This document shows, one piece after another, positions 6,663-14,818 of a stretch of 64,000 nt of DNA; within the stretch, counting starts at the first letter, position 1; every line of letters begins with the position of its first letter. The notes under the pieces are model-generated. The model ran no database searches. It had not been told where the DNA came from and saw nothing but the letters and a program-made list of their open reading frames with translations. The position numbers and the translations under genes are program-made. Source of the stretch: Neobacillus driksii (GTDB lineage: Bacteria > Bacillota > Bacilli > Bacillales > Cytobacillaceae); NCBI RefSeq assembly GCF_013409995.1, contig NZ_JACCBX010000011.1, positions 62,001 through 126,000 on the forward strand. Reading direction: 5' to 3'.

Positions 6663-8630
6663 TTATTGCCACTTCTTAATCAAAGAATCAGTATTAGTTT
6701 TAAGGTTGTTATACGCAACCTCGGATATCAACCCATCTTTTTTATGATTTTCAAGCAACTGTTTAAAGCTTTGCATGTGCTTGACAACCCTTTCGGCTGC
6801 TTCCTTTTTTTCCAAACGGACCACTGTATCTAAATGGGCCTGTAAGGAGCGGGCAACACCATGATTGGCAAATTCCCCATCTTCTTCGAATTGCTCAACA
6901 AGTGTCTTTATATAGGTGGCATTTGTAAGCGTGAAATGACGGAAGACTTCCTGCCCCACAAACATAGTCAACAAGACCTTCGCTTCACCAATTGTCGTTA
7001 TTGGAATCTCAAAGAGATTTTTGTCCAAAACGACCAAGTCCGCTTTTTTACCTACCTCTATAGAGCCTCTTTCATCTTCTTGGAAAATCAAATTAGCTCC
7101 GTTGAATGTATAGCTAGTGATCATCTCTTCGAGAGTAGCTTTTTCCTTAGGCCATACTACTTTATCTAGATCAGTTTCAGCGGTTGCATCCGGATCCAAC
7201 CTTGTTATCCCTACTTCTATTCCTGTTAGTGGATACATGTCTCTTTTAAAAGTATCTGTTGATGGGAAATCACTTGATGAAGCAACCGGTATTCCTGCTT
7301 CAAAGTAGCTATTCAATCGATTGAGATTCTTCAACTGCTCGCCACTCACATCACTATACCAGTCTTTCCCAAACCAGGCAGGCTGTGGAGCAGGTATGAC
7401 TCCCAAATCCTTAAACCGGGCAACATCTTCTTCCTTGACCCAGTCTATATGGGTAATCACATGCCGGGAATCTCTTTTACCATTTACTTCAGCCGCATAT
7501 TCAAAAGCATCTAAAGCGTTATGAGATGGATAAAATCCCTGATCGCCAATCGCATGGATATAGACGCGGAAACCTTCTTTATCCAAAGCAGCCACTGTCT
7601 TCTCTAAAACATCTTGATCCCAAACCAGTTTATGTTCACCGACACCGTCAGCAAATATTTTAATCGTATCTACCTTGTACGACTTTCCTTGATAGTTGTC
7701 TCGTAATTCTTTTAATCTCCCAATCTGCTCTATACCCTTGTTTTCATCCGCCCATAAACCTAAATCGTATCTTGCAGTCAATTTACCTGTATTGTCCAGC
7801 TCTTCAAATGCTTTAAGCAGATTTTCGGTTGGGTAGTGAACGGGCACGAATGTCGAAGTAATTCCATCTTCAGCAGCTATTTCCTGCCAAGTTATAATCG
7901 TCTCTTTGTATTGCTCAACCGTAAAGTCTGGTTGTGGAAGAGCGTTAATCACAAGGTTTTGGGCTGAAAATTCGTGTAAAATCCCTGTCGGCTCCCCTGT
8001 TGCAGGATCGCGTTCAATAGTTCCTCCTTGTGGATCAGGGGTGTTTTTGTCTATCCCTGCAACCTCGAGTGCCTTTGAGTTGACCAATATACTATGATGA
8101 CTGTTTGCGATAAAGACAGCAGGTATATCTGAGACTACCTGATCGAGTAATTCTCTAGGAGCAAGCCCTCTGTCTTTACCATCACGGATTACTTCATCCC
8201 AACCTACGCCGCGCAATTGCTTGATACCGGGATTCTCCTTCAAATAATCCTTGATGGCCTGTTGTCGTTCTTCCACAGTGGAATAAGGATTAAGGCTCAG
8301 CCAGAAAAGACTTTCCGCCATAAGGTACGCATGGTTATGGCTGTCGACAAATCCAGGCATAAGCATTTTTCCCTTCAGATCAACCACTCTGGTGGCGGTC
8401 CCTTTGAAAGCCGCAACTCCCTTGTCATTACCAACGTAGAGAATCTTGCCATCCTTAACCGCAACGGCTTCCGCCCAAGTTTGATCTTTATCAACTGTGT
8501 AAACGTCTCCATTTTTAAAGATAAAATCAGCCGCTTGATTTGAATTTTTCTTAGCCAATGTACTCCCCGTGAATACCGAATTAAAAAGGAAAACTATTAA
8601 TAAAGGGAATAAATATTTTTTTATAGTCAT
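6663..8630 (-). CDS. Secreted YtcJ-like amidohydrolase with C-terminal FIMAH domain
   Basis: A 655-residue metal-dependent hydrolase of the amidohydrolase superfamily (YtcJ/Amidohydro_3 type). Residues 1-26 form a signal peptide (KK, then a hydrophobic run ending at STLA), so the enzyme is exported. The metal motif DSHNH gives H98 and H100, and further conserved segments (YIHAIGDQG, HITHIDW-like, SSDFPS) follow. The last 80 or so residues look like the FIMAH domain found at the C-termini of Bacillus exported proteins. Start ATG 8630 is preferred over an adjoining TTG because AAAGGG lies just upstream. It is last in a leftward operon after an MHS transporter and a FAD synthetase, which suggests extracellular release of an amide- or ester-linked substrate for uptake. 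Confidence 0.85.
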   Translation of the reverse strand: MTIKKYLFPLLIVFLFNSVFTGSTLAKKNSNQAADFIFKNGDVYTVDKDQTWAEAVAVKDGKILYVGNDKGVAAFKGTATRVVDLKGKMLMPGFVDSHNHAYLMAESLFWLSLNPYSTVEERQQAIKDYLKENPGIKQLRGVGWDEVIRDGKDRGLAPRELLDQVVSDIPAVFIANSHHSILVNSKALEVAGIDKNTPDPQGGTIERDPATGEPTGILHEFSAQNLVINALPQPDFTVEQYKETIITWQEIAAEDGITSTFVPVHYPTENLLKAFEELDNTGKLTARYDLGLWADENKGIEQIGRLKELRDNYQGKSYKVDTIKIFADGVGEHKLVWDQDVLEKTVAALDKEGFRVYIHAIGDQGFYPSHNALDAFEYAAEVNGKRDSRHVITHIDWVKEEDVARFKDLGVIPAPQPAWFGKDWYSDVSGEQLKNLNRLNSYFEAGIPVASSSDFPSTDTFKRDMYPLTGIEVGITRLDPDATAETDLDKVVWPKEKATLEEMITSYTFNGANLIFQEDERGSIEVGKKADLVVLDKNLFEIPITTIGEAKVLLTMFVGQEVFRHFTLTNATYIKTLVEQFEEDGEFANHGVARSLQAHLDTVVRLEKKEAAERVVKHMQSFKQLLENHKKDGLISEVAYNNLKTNTDSLIKKWQ

Positions 8631-8664
8631 CAAACCCTTTCAATTGAATTATTTTCAACTTGAA

Positions 8665-9993
8665 CTATTTGGTGACTAGAGTTTTTGAAGACAAGGAAGT
8701 CTCTACAGGAAAATTCTCGTGAGTTTTGCCTAAGAATAAAACCGAAATAAACGATGCTATACAAAGAATACAGATAAAAATGGCAAGCGGAGTCCAGGAA
8801 CCATTGTAGTTCTTTAACAAAACTGTTGCGATCATCGGAGCCGTTCCGCCAAATAATGCTGAACCTGTTTGGTAGCCAAGGGTAATTCCTGTGTAGCCAA
8901 CATTGGTACTGAACATCTCAGTGAACATGGTTCCAATAATACTTGCGATGGAGGGCCAGAGAATTCCTAAAGCAATAATAGAAATCGCATAGACCCAGAA
9001 AGTAGACTTTAGTGAAAGTAAATAGAAGTATGGAAAAGCAAATAGTGCTAATCCAGCTGCACCAAGAAGGAAAACACGTTTCCGGCCAATTTTATCCGAT
9101 AACATGCCCATTAATGGAATACAGAGTGTGGTAACAAGAGTCGAAATAGTAATAACATTTAATGCCGTTGTTCTAGAAAAGCCAATGGTACCTGTGGAAT
9201 AAGCAATAAAGAAGGTTGTGAAGATATAGAACGGTCCGACTTCTACGCATTTCGCGCCTAGCGAGATTAAAACGGCTTTCCAATGATAGCGAAGTGTCTC
9301 AAGGAGTGGAACTTTGACCACATTTCCTTTTTCCTTTTCCTCTTGGAAGGCAGATGTTTCTTCAATACCCCGGCGAATCCAAATGCCGATTCCTACCAAC
9401 AGAGCACTTAATAAAAACGGAACGCGCCAGCCCCAAGTCAGGAATTGTCCATTGGGAAGCAAACTCATCAACGATACGGAGGCGGTACCCAATAACATTC
9501 CAAGCGGAATTCCCATTGCTGGGAAGCTTCCATAGAAACCGCGTTTTTGTTTCGGTGCAGATTCGACTGCCAGCAAAACGGCTCCTCCCCATTCGCCGCC
9601 AAGGGCAATCCCTTGAAGGAGGCGCAGAAGAACAAGTAAAATCGGTGCCAAGACTCCAACTGAATTATAGGTCGGCAATAATCCAATCAGCACCGTTGAA
9701 ATCCCCATAAGCAGAAGAGAAATTACAAGCGTATTTTTTCTTCCAAATTTGTCACCCATGTGGCTAAATACGAGGCCGCCAAGAGGACGAATGAAAAACG
9801 TCACACCGAAAGTTGCATAGGCAAGCAATAAGCTTACAAAGGGGTCATCATTTGGGAAAAACAACTTGTTAAACACGAGTGAAGCTACAGTCCCATATAG
9901 AAAGAAATCGTAAAACTCAATAGTGCTGCCAATTAAACTAGCAAATAGAATTTTTTTGGAGCTTGTCGTTTTATTATTTTGTTTCCCTTTCAT
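8665..9993 (-). CDS. MFS transporter, metabolite:H+ symporter (MHS) family
   Basis: A 442-residue integral membrane protein of the major facilitator superfamily with about twelve hydrophobic segments. Conserved MHS features include the opening IGSTIEFYDFFLYGT, the loop-2/3 motif GDKFGRKNTL and the segment GGEWGGAVLLAVE. Relatives (ShiA, KgtP, ProP, aromatic-acid permeases) co-transport organic acids or zwitterions with protons. The ATG at 9993 follows a GGGGG-type site. It lies 28 bp after the FAD synthetase gene and 34 bp before the amidohydrolase start, so it is probably the uptake system for the substrate of this unit. Substrate not readable from sequence. Confidence 0.88.
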   Translation of the reverse strand: MKGKQNNKTTSSKKILFASLIGSTIEFYDFFLYGTVASLVFNKLFFPNDDPFVSLLLAYATFGVTFFIRPLGGLVFSHMGDKFGRKNTLVISLLLMGISTVLIGLLPTYNSVGVLAPILLVLLRLLQGIALGGEWGGAVLLAVESAPKQKRGFYGSFPAMGIPLGMLLGTASVSLMSLLPNGQFLTWGWRVPFLLSALLVGIGIWIRRGIEETSAFQEEKEKGNVVKVPLLETLRYHWKAVLISLGAKCVEVGPFYIFTTFFIAYSTGTIGFSRTTALNVITISTLVTTLCIPLMGMLSDKIGRKRVFLLGAAGLALFAFPYFYLLSLKSTFWVYAISIIALGILWPSIASIIGTMFTEMFSTNVGYTGITLGYQTGSALFGGTAPMIATVLLKNYNGSWTPLAIFICILCIASFISVLFLGKTHENFPVETSLSSKTLVTK

Positions 9994-10021
9994 ATTGTTC
10001 CCCCTAATAAAAAATCATTTT

Positions 10022-10828
10022 TTATACTGTCGCTGTCCTTCTCAAACCTGATTGATCTAAGAATTTAACCGTAATTTCCCCTGACGAGACCCAACTACAG
10101 CCGCTTAGCTGGCAGCTCTCTACTCCACATCTGAGAAGTCCCATGGTCCTATTCGTCTCTGAAAGGATCTCCACTTGATAAAGGCCGGGTTTCGGCATGA
10201 TATATTTACGATCCTGAAGCGCTTTCATTAAAGTTCCTTCTAAATGTCCACGAATTTCATAGGGCTTTCCTAAATAATTCGGGATTAGATGAACATCGCC
10301 GTCACGAATCAATTTTCGAATCAGTGTGGAACTGACCTTTTGATGATTTCTTGTTTTTTTAGAAATAACGGTTACTTCAAATAAACCACCATTACTATAT
10401 TGACGTAAGTAATCGACATCCCCCTTGGCTTTATAGCCAAAGGAGAAGTCGAAGCCTACGACAACGTGTTTCGCATGAAGTCCAACAATATAGTTCTTGA
10501 TAAAATCATCAGCTGGAAGAGAAGCAAATGGAAGATTGAAATTCATGACAAAAACTTTGTCTGCACCTAAGGCAGAGATTCTCTCAAGCTTCGATTCCAG
10601 TGGAGTAATATATCTCCGATCGGTCTCACGTTTAATGATCTCATCTGGATGCGGATCAAAGGTCATCACGGTAAACTTCAATCCCATCTCTTTTGCAATT
10701 AACCTCGCCTGCTGTAGTAAGGATTGATGACCGAGATGAACACCATCAAAAAAGCCTAATGCCATGACATGTGGTTCATTCATTTTAAACGCAGCATCCA
10801 GTGAGTGAGTCATGTATTCAATATCCAA
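10022..10828 (-). CDS. Stand-alone FAD synthetase (FMN adenylyltransferase), RibF-N-like
   Basis: A 268-residue protein matching the N-terminal nucleotidyltransferase half of bifunctional RibF: GFFDGVHLGH at about 25-34, MTFDPHP, VVGFDFSFGYKAKGD and the STLIRKLIRDGDV motif. The C-terminal riboflavin-kinase domain is not recognisable, and the tail after about residue 185 is short and divergent. It should make FAD from FMN and ATP. The start is the TTG at 10828 because GGAAGGTG lies 7 nt upstream; a later ATG has no binding site. Its promoter carries a GntR-type palindrome. Coupling to a nearby FAD-dependent HpaB-type monooxygenase suggests a dedicated cofactor supply. The housekeeping ribC is presumably elsewhere. 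Confidence 0.85.
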   Translation of the reverse strand: MDIEYMTHSLDAAFKMNEPHVMALGFFDGVHLGHQSLLQQARLIAKEMGLKFTVMTFDPHPDEIIKRETDRRYITPLESKLERISALGADKVFVMNFNLPFASLPADDFIKNYIVGLHAKHVVVGFDFSFGYKAKGDVDYLRQYSNGGLFEVTVISKKTRNHQKVSSTLIRKLIRDGDVHLIPNYLGKPYEIRGHLEGTLMKALQDRKYIMPKPGLYQVEILSETNRTMGLLRCGVESCQLSGCSWVSSGEITVKFLDQSGLRRTATV

Positions 10829-10884
10829 GTTGCTTCACCTTCCCCATTTCGTTAAGTTTCCAGCTTTCAACTTCTTTGAATACT

Positions 10885-10908
10885 GTACTGTGTATTGTGT
10901 ATACACAA
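10885..10908 (-). promoter_or_regulatory. Promoter and GntR-type operator of the FAD synthetase-MHS-amidohydrolase operon
   Basis: TTGTGTATACACAA at 10895-10908 is a 14-bp perfect palindrome of the FadR/GntR operator type. On the minus strand TTGTGT (in the palindrome), 17 bp and CAGTAT form a plausible sigma-A promoter, so a repressor bound here would block -35. The site resembles the palindrome before the gntR gene at 15531-15552 (about 12 of 16 core positions by eye). Confidence 0.65.
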
Positions 10909-10909
10909 A

Positions 10910-10969
10910 AAAGATAAAAAAAATCCCTTAAAAGCTATACCCTATTTCTAGCTTGATAAAGATATAGCT
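10910..10969 (-). terminator. Probable terminator after the cupin gene
   Basis: Minus strand: AGCTATA (10963-10969) and TATAGCT (10933-10939) form a 7-bp stem around a long loop. An interrupted T-run follows. It separates the cupin transcript from the next promoter. Confidence 0.45.
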
Positions 10970-10980
10970 CCTTTTCACCC

Positions 10981-11328
10981 TTATTGGCCTTTGGCATAAT
11001 AGCGCACTTCAAATATCTTACAACCATTTGGCGAGATCCATGGACCATGTTTCATCCCTGGAGGACGACAAGCGACAGCACCAGCTTTAAACTCTTCATC
11101 CAATTCCAGATCAATAATCGATCCTTCAATAATATACAACTCTTCCCAAAAATCATGAAGTTGCACACCATTTGGAGAAGTATCTGTACCAGGCTCAAAC
11201 TGAAGAATACGAGTCGCTACCGGACTACCTGGAATTTGTGCAATCACCCTTTGCGATAGACCCTTTACCGGAAAATGTTCCACTTCAAAATTGGTATAAT
11301 CTGTGAATTCTAACTCTCTTTTACCCAT
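10981..11328 (-). CDS. Small cupin-domain protein
   Basis: A 115-residue single-domain cupin. Motif 1 is seen in GVQLHDFWEELYIIEGS (His and Glu ligands) and motif 2 in RPPGMKHGPW (His), so a metal site is likely. The pattern is close to the ChrR-like cupin group, which includes small dioxygenases. ATG 11328 follows GAGGTGG, and the stop of the upstream DUF2848 gene is within 2 bp, so the two are translated from one mRNA. It ends the gntR transcript. In a cluster without any extradiol or intradiol dioxygenase, a cupin is the best candidate for an oxygenolytic or isomerase step, but this is inference; a regulatory or binding role is also possible. Confidence 0.75.
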   Translation of the reverse strand: MGKRELEFTDYTNFEVEHFPVKGLSQRVIAQIPGSPVATRILQFEPGTDTSPNGVQLHDFWEELYIIEGSIIDLELDEEFKAGAVACRPPGMKHGPWISPNGCKIFEVRYYAKGQ

Positions 11329-11329
11329 C

Positions 11330-12004
11330 TTAAACCACCTCAGAATCGATTAAAATTTTTGTTTGATACGATAATTCTAGTTTCCTATCATTGCGAGTGT
11401 CGTATAATTCTGCTCGAAATTCCTCTCCGAATAGAAATTCATTTGATAGAATCGGAAGAGTACCGCAAAATAAGGCTGTTTCAGAAGCGCTGTAACCGCG
11501 GGCTTCCACAATTTCTAGAAGCTCCTTCGGCGATAAAAAAGCTGACAGCTTTCCAGATTGATATAAATGTTCTTCCCCATTAACGGAATACCAGCTGTTC
11601 AATTCAACCTCATCCCAATGATTTTCAATACTGCTTAATGGCCATAACTCTTTTGAAATCGGCTTGGCACAGACTTGTTTTGATTTTTGTACCGATGTTG
11701 CTTCCAACACGCGATCCGTATGGTCACTTCCAATCCCCACATACCATTCCCCTTCGATATGAAGTAAAACCACCTCTGCTTCACCGCTGCCATCGTTCCG
11801 AACGGTAGAGACAACTTTTTCTGTACTGAGCAATTCCGGGGATAGTTGATAGATCATGGGTACAGCCTTAGGAGCAGCCACTCCTATTTTTTCTAACTCT
11901 TCAATATGCGCTTTTAGTGCAGCCTGATCTTTTGCCGTGTAACCCGCAATAAGAAAGTTCTGCGGTTCCCAGCTGATTTCTTTTCCATTCACATTAAAAT
12001 TCAT
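11330..12004 (-). CDS. DUF2848 family protein (fumarylacetoacetase-like)
   Basis: A 224-residue protein recognised as DUF2848 from segments such as GIGSDHTDR, SKQVCAKPISKELWPL and HWDEVEL. The family is thought to be related to the fumarylacetoacetate hydrolase fold, whose members hydrolyse C-C bonds or decarboxylate ring-fission products. The ATG at 12004 is chosen over an earlier GTG at 12016 that overlaps its own AAGGAG site; spacing to the ATG is about 11 nt. It lies 15 bp after the nitrilase gene and directly before the cupin gene. Reaction unknown; a hydrolase acting late in the pathway is the inference. Confidence 0.75.
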   Translation of the reverse strand: MNFNVNGKEISWEPQNFLIAGYTAKDQAALKAHIEELEKIGVAAPKAVPMIYQLSPELLSTEKVVSTVRNDGSGEAEVVLLHIEGEWYVGIGSDHTDRVLEATSVQKSKQVCAKPISKELWPLSSIENHWDEVELNSWYSVNGEEHLYQSGKLSAFLSPKELLEIVEARGYSASETALFCGTLPILSNEFLFGEEFRAELYDTRNDRKLELSYQTKILIDSEVV

Positions 12005-12019
12005 TGGTCCTAACACTCC

Positions 12020-12790
12020 TTATAACACCCGATGTTTTAATTGCGGGAAGTCTTCACGAATGACGCTGATCTCCTGCAAATCAATTTCGGCCGTCAAGAT
12101 GGTCTCTTTTTCACCAGCCTGTGCAATCACAGTGCCCCATGGATCGACAACCTGGCTATGCCCTCCTAATAAAACGCCCTGAGTTTTTCCAACACAGTTA
12201 CTGGATACGAGAAAACATTGATTTTCAAGTGCTCTAGCTACATTAAACAGCTTCCAGTGTTCAAGTCGCTGATGGGGCCAAGCGGAAGTGACTAATAAAA
12301 TCTCGGCACCAAGGTCCACTTGCTTACGATAAAGCTCCGGGAATCGCAGGTCATAGCACGTCGATAATCCTACTTTTCCAAAAGGTGTCTCAACCACCGT
12401 AATCTCTGATCCACGGGTAAGCAATTTCCCTTCCTGGGAACCATATCGGAACAGATGAATCTTCCGATAACTTCCGATGACCTCTCCTTCTGGACTAATA
12501 AAGATACTAGTATTAAAGTAGTCCTCTCCCGCCTTTTCCACAAAGCTTCCGGCAAAAAGGTGAACTTGTAAAGATTTGGCCATTTGCGAAAATTCCTGAA
12601 CAAATGGACCATCAATTTCTTCTGCTTCCTCCACGTAACGGTCAAAAGCAAAATATCCCGTTGCCCAAATTTCTGGCAATATGATTAAGTCATAACCTTT
12701 CATCTCGATTAACATGTTTTTTACTTTTTGAATACGTTCTTGTTTAGATTCTTGGTCTTTAATTTCTAGTTGAATCGAACCAACTTTCAC
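12020..12790 (-). CDS. Carbon-nitrogen hydrolase (nitrilase superfamily amidase)
   Basis: A 256-residue nitrilase-superfamily enzyme with the complete Glu-Lys-Cys triad: E40 in LPEIW, K110 in YRKIHLF and C145 in STCYDLRFPELYR. Members hydrolyse amides, ureides or N-carbamoyl compounds in the cytosol; omega-amidase-like sequences look similar, so the exact substrate is open. The start is the GTG at 12790, with GGAGGGG seven nt upstream. The gene lies 27 bp after hpaB-like and 15 bp before DUF2848, so it is co-transcribed. Its presence in an oxygenase cluster suggests that a nitrogen-containing intermediate (an amide or opened N-heterocycle) is hydrolysed. Confidence 0.88.
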   Translation of the reverse strand: MKVGSIQLEIKDQESKQERIQKVKNMLIEMKGYDLIILPEIWATGYFAFDRYVEEAEEIDGPFVQEFSQMAKSLQVHLFAGSFVEKAGEDYFNTSIFISPEGEVIGSYRKIHLFRYGSQEGKLLTRGSEITVVETPFGKVGLSTCYDLRFPELYRKQVDLGAEILLVTSAWPHQRLEHWKLFNVARALENQCFLVSSNCVGKTQGVLLGGHSQVVDPWGTVIAQAGEKETILTAEIDLQEISVIREDFPQLKHRVL

Positions 12791-12817
12791 TTCATTACCC
12801 CTCCTTTTAAAAGAAAT

Positions 12818-14275
12818 TTAAACTAATTCTTTTGGAATGCTATAACTATTTAAGCACTTCTCAGCCAAAGCTTCTGCTTCTTGATAACCATAGTTTCGAT
12901 AGCAATAACCTTTTGCAACAAATGGGGCACCGGCATAAAACATTTCATATTGCTGGTGACGGCCGCCAAACTCACTACCGATCACATCCCAGGCAAGCTT
13001 GAATAATTGAACCTTTTCTTCATAATTTACAGTCGCAGAACGAATATACCTTTCCATATCAGGCTTAGTCTCTGGGTTTAACAGGTCTTCGAACGATGAT
13101 GGTACCTGCAGAACCCCGCCGCCAACTAGTTCTCTAAAAATCGCAATCACTTTCGGATACAGCTCACCTTGCATTGCCATTATCCCATATAAGAAACGCG
13201 AATTTGGAACCGCGGTACCATTTTTGTCAATCGTACACTCATACTCGGAAGCAAGGAGCATTCCTTCCGCTGTCGCAGCAAGCGAGGCAAGTTCAGCTAA
13301 TTTTTCCTGAACGGCTGGTATTTTATCGATTCCATTGGCAGCCGCGATTTTCTTCGCCAACCCTATCACAAATTTTAACTTGCTGGTAAATCTGGTTTGT
13401 GCCTGGCTATTTCCTAATTTATGGGCTGGAGTTTCGTGGAATTGTGCCCGTACAAGATCAATATCTTTATAGATAAACACATGCTCCCACGGAATAAAAA
13501 CATCCTCAAAGACCACTAGCGCATCACTCTCATCAAATCGAGTAGAGAGCGGATAATCAAATGTGCTCGGCTTATCAACCGCATAGCTATGGCGCGGATA
13601 CAACTTTAATCCTGGGGCACCCATTGGCACCACAAAAGACACAGCATACGTTTCATCTCCCGGGCGAAGCGGTGTGATACAGCTTACAAACAAATAATTG
13701 GACACTGCGGCACCTGTTCCGAGCATTTGCGAGCCTCTGATGACAATTCCATCTTCTCTTTCTTCATAAACTCCAGTAGCCAGGAATTTTTCCTCTTGTT
13801 CATGGGATGCTTTGCTGCGATCAATTTGTGGAGGGATAATAACATAAGATAGATATAAATCATTATCTCTAGCAAATCTATAAAAATTCACTGCATTATC
13901 TTTCAATTCTGGAAGTCCCCGTTCAAATGTCTCAGGAGAGCTTGCGAACCCTGCAAAAAAGGAGGCAACATGGTCCGGAGACCGTCCCACAAATCCATAT
14001 GTAGAATCAGACCACGTTTTAATCGCCTCACGGCGGTCCCTTAAATCATCCCTGCTTTTTGGAATCATGTAAATCTTATTTGCTAGCGTTCCGTCTTCTG
14101 TTTTATAGATCATTTTATTCTTTTCATCTGAAGCAATATCATAAAGGTTAGCAATGGTTTGGGTGATACCCTTGAAAGCCGGATGTGTCGTTACATCGTC
14201 TACTCTTTTTCCTCCAATATAGATACTTCTATTATCCCTAATCGACTCTAAATATTCTTTACCTGTTCTAACCAC
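12818..14275 (-). CDS. hpaB: HpaB-type FADH2-dependent monooxygenase (4-hydroxyphenylacetate 3-hydroxylase family)
   Basis: A 485-residue protein spanning the full HpaB family length, with typical segments: SIYIGGKRVDDVTTHPAFKG at the N-terminus, PDHVASFF, RGSQMLGTGAAVSNY in the middle and PSSFEDLLNPETKPDMERY towards the C-terminus. These oxygenase components use reduced FAD delivered by a separate reductase to hydroxylate phenols, and in some relatives pyrroles or other heteroaromatics. The start is the GTG at 14275 with a GAGG site about 10 nt upstream. A flavin split-barrel protein (possible reductase) is immediately upstream and a FAD synthetase is in the linked operon. No homoprotocatechuate ring-cleavage genes are present, so true 4-hydroxyphenylacetate use is doubtful; the symbol marks the family only. 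Confidence 0.88.
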   Translation of the reverse strand: MVRTGKEYLESIRDNRSIYIGGKRVDDVTTHPAFKGITQTIANLYDIASDEKNKMIYKTEDGTLANKIYMIPKSRDDLRDRREAIKTWSDSTYGFVGRSPDHVASFFAGFASSPETFERGLPELKDNAVNFYRFARDNDLYLSYVIIPPQIDRSKASHEQEEKFLATGVYEEREDGIVIRGSQMLGTGAAVSNYLFVSCITPLRPGDETYAVSFVVPMGAPGLKLYPRHSYAVDKPSTFDYPLSTRFDESDALVVFEDVFIPWEHVFIYKDIDLVRAQFHETPAHKLGNSQAQTRFTSKLKFVIGLAKKIAAANGIDKIPAVQEKLAELASLAATAEGMLLASEYECTIDKNGTAVPNSRFLYGIMAMQGELYPKVIAIFRELVGGGVLQVPSSFEDLLNPETKPDMERYIRSATVNYEEKVQLFKLAWDVIGSEFGGRHQQYEMFYAGAPFVAKGYCYRNYGYQEAEALAEKCLNSYSIPKELV

Positions 14276-14302
14276 TATGAATCTTCCTCTCTATTAATAG
14301 AT

Positions 14303-14755
14303 TTATAGATTAAAAACAGCTTCTTTTACTTCGTTATCTAGCTTTTTGATCAGTGATTCTTTGTAGGTCTTGATAAACTTTGGCTGCTGGCTAATCTGTG
14401 CTCCATAAAAAGTAATATCTCGGAAGTCCTCTACCTCGATTTCAATAATTGCCATCTTTAAGGTCATATCGTTTGTTTTCTCCACTCTGACTTTTGAAGG
14501 ACCCGACAAGGAGTAAACGCTTTCACCACCGACAAAACATAATGTAATCTCACTTTGATCTTGGACGGCTTCCACAATTTTTGATTTCCAGTCTACTGCA
14601 AAGCGAACGGTCTTACTATCGATGGCAAACACCCAGGACAACGCCGTGGAAATAACTTTGCCTAAGCTTTTGCTGTATGTATGGCAAAAGACCAAGGTTT
14701 GCCCTTGAAGCAATTCTTCCATTTCTTGGCTCAAGGCAGATTCTACCGTTTTCAT
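14303..14755 (-). CDS. Pyridoxamine 5'-phosphate oxidase-like flavin-binding split-barrel protein
   Basis: A 150-residue single-domain protein of the PNPOx/flavin-reductase split-barrel type: TALSWVFAIDSKTVRFAVDWKSK, a central ITLCFVGGESVYSLSG strand pair and a C-terminal helix. Such proteins bind FMN, FAD, heme or F420. ATG 14755 follows AAAGGG. It sits 27 bp before the HpaB-like gene, the position often occupied by the flavin reductase partner, but the sequence is not clearly HpaC, so partner reductase is an inference. A terminator-like hairpin separates it from gntR upstream. Confidence 0.7.
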   Translation of the reverse strand: MKTVESALSQEMEELLQGQTLVFCHTYSKSLGKVISTALSWVFAIDSKTVRFAVDWKSKIVEAVQDQSEITLCFVGGESVYSLSGPSKVRVEKTNDMTLKMAIIEIEVEDFRDITFYGAQISQQPKFIKTYKESLIKKLDNEVKEAVFNL

Positions 14756-14780
14756 GTTTTTCGCCCTTTCTTTGTTTTAT

Positions 14781-14818
14781 TAAAAACCCTATTTCTAGGG
14801 AAAGCCCTAGAAATTAGG
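14781..14818 (-). terminator. Terminator-like hairpin at the end of gntR (possible attenuator)
   Basis: Minus strand: a stem pairing about 13 bases on each side (core TTTCTAGGG / CCCTAGAAA, loop CTTT), followed by GGGTTTTTAAT. It overlaps the gntR stop codon and precedes the split-barrel gene by about 25 bp. With a short T-run it may be partial, lowering expression of the catabolic genes relative to gntR. Confidence 0.6.
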
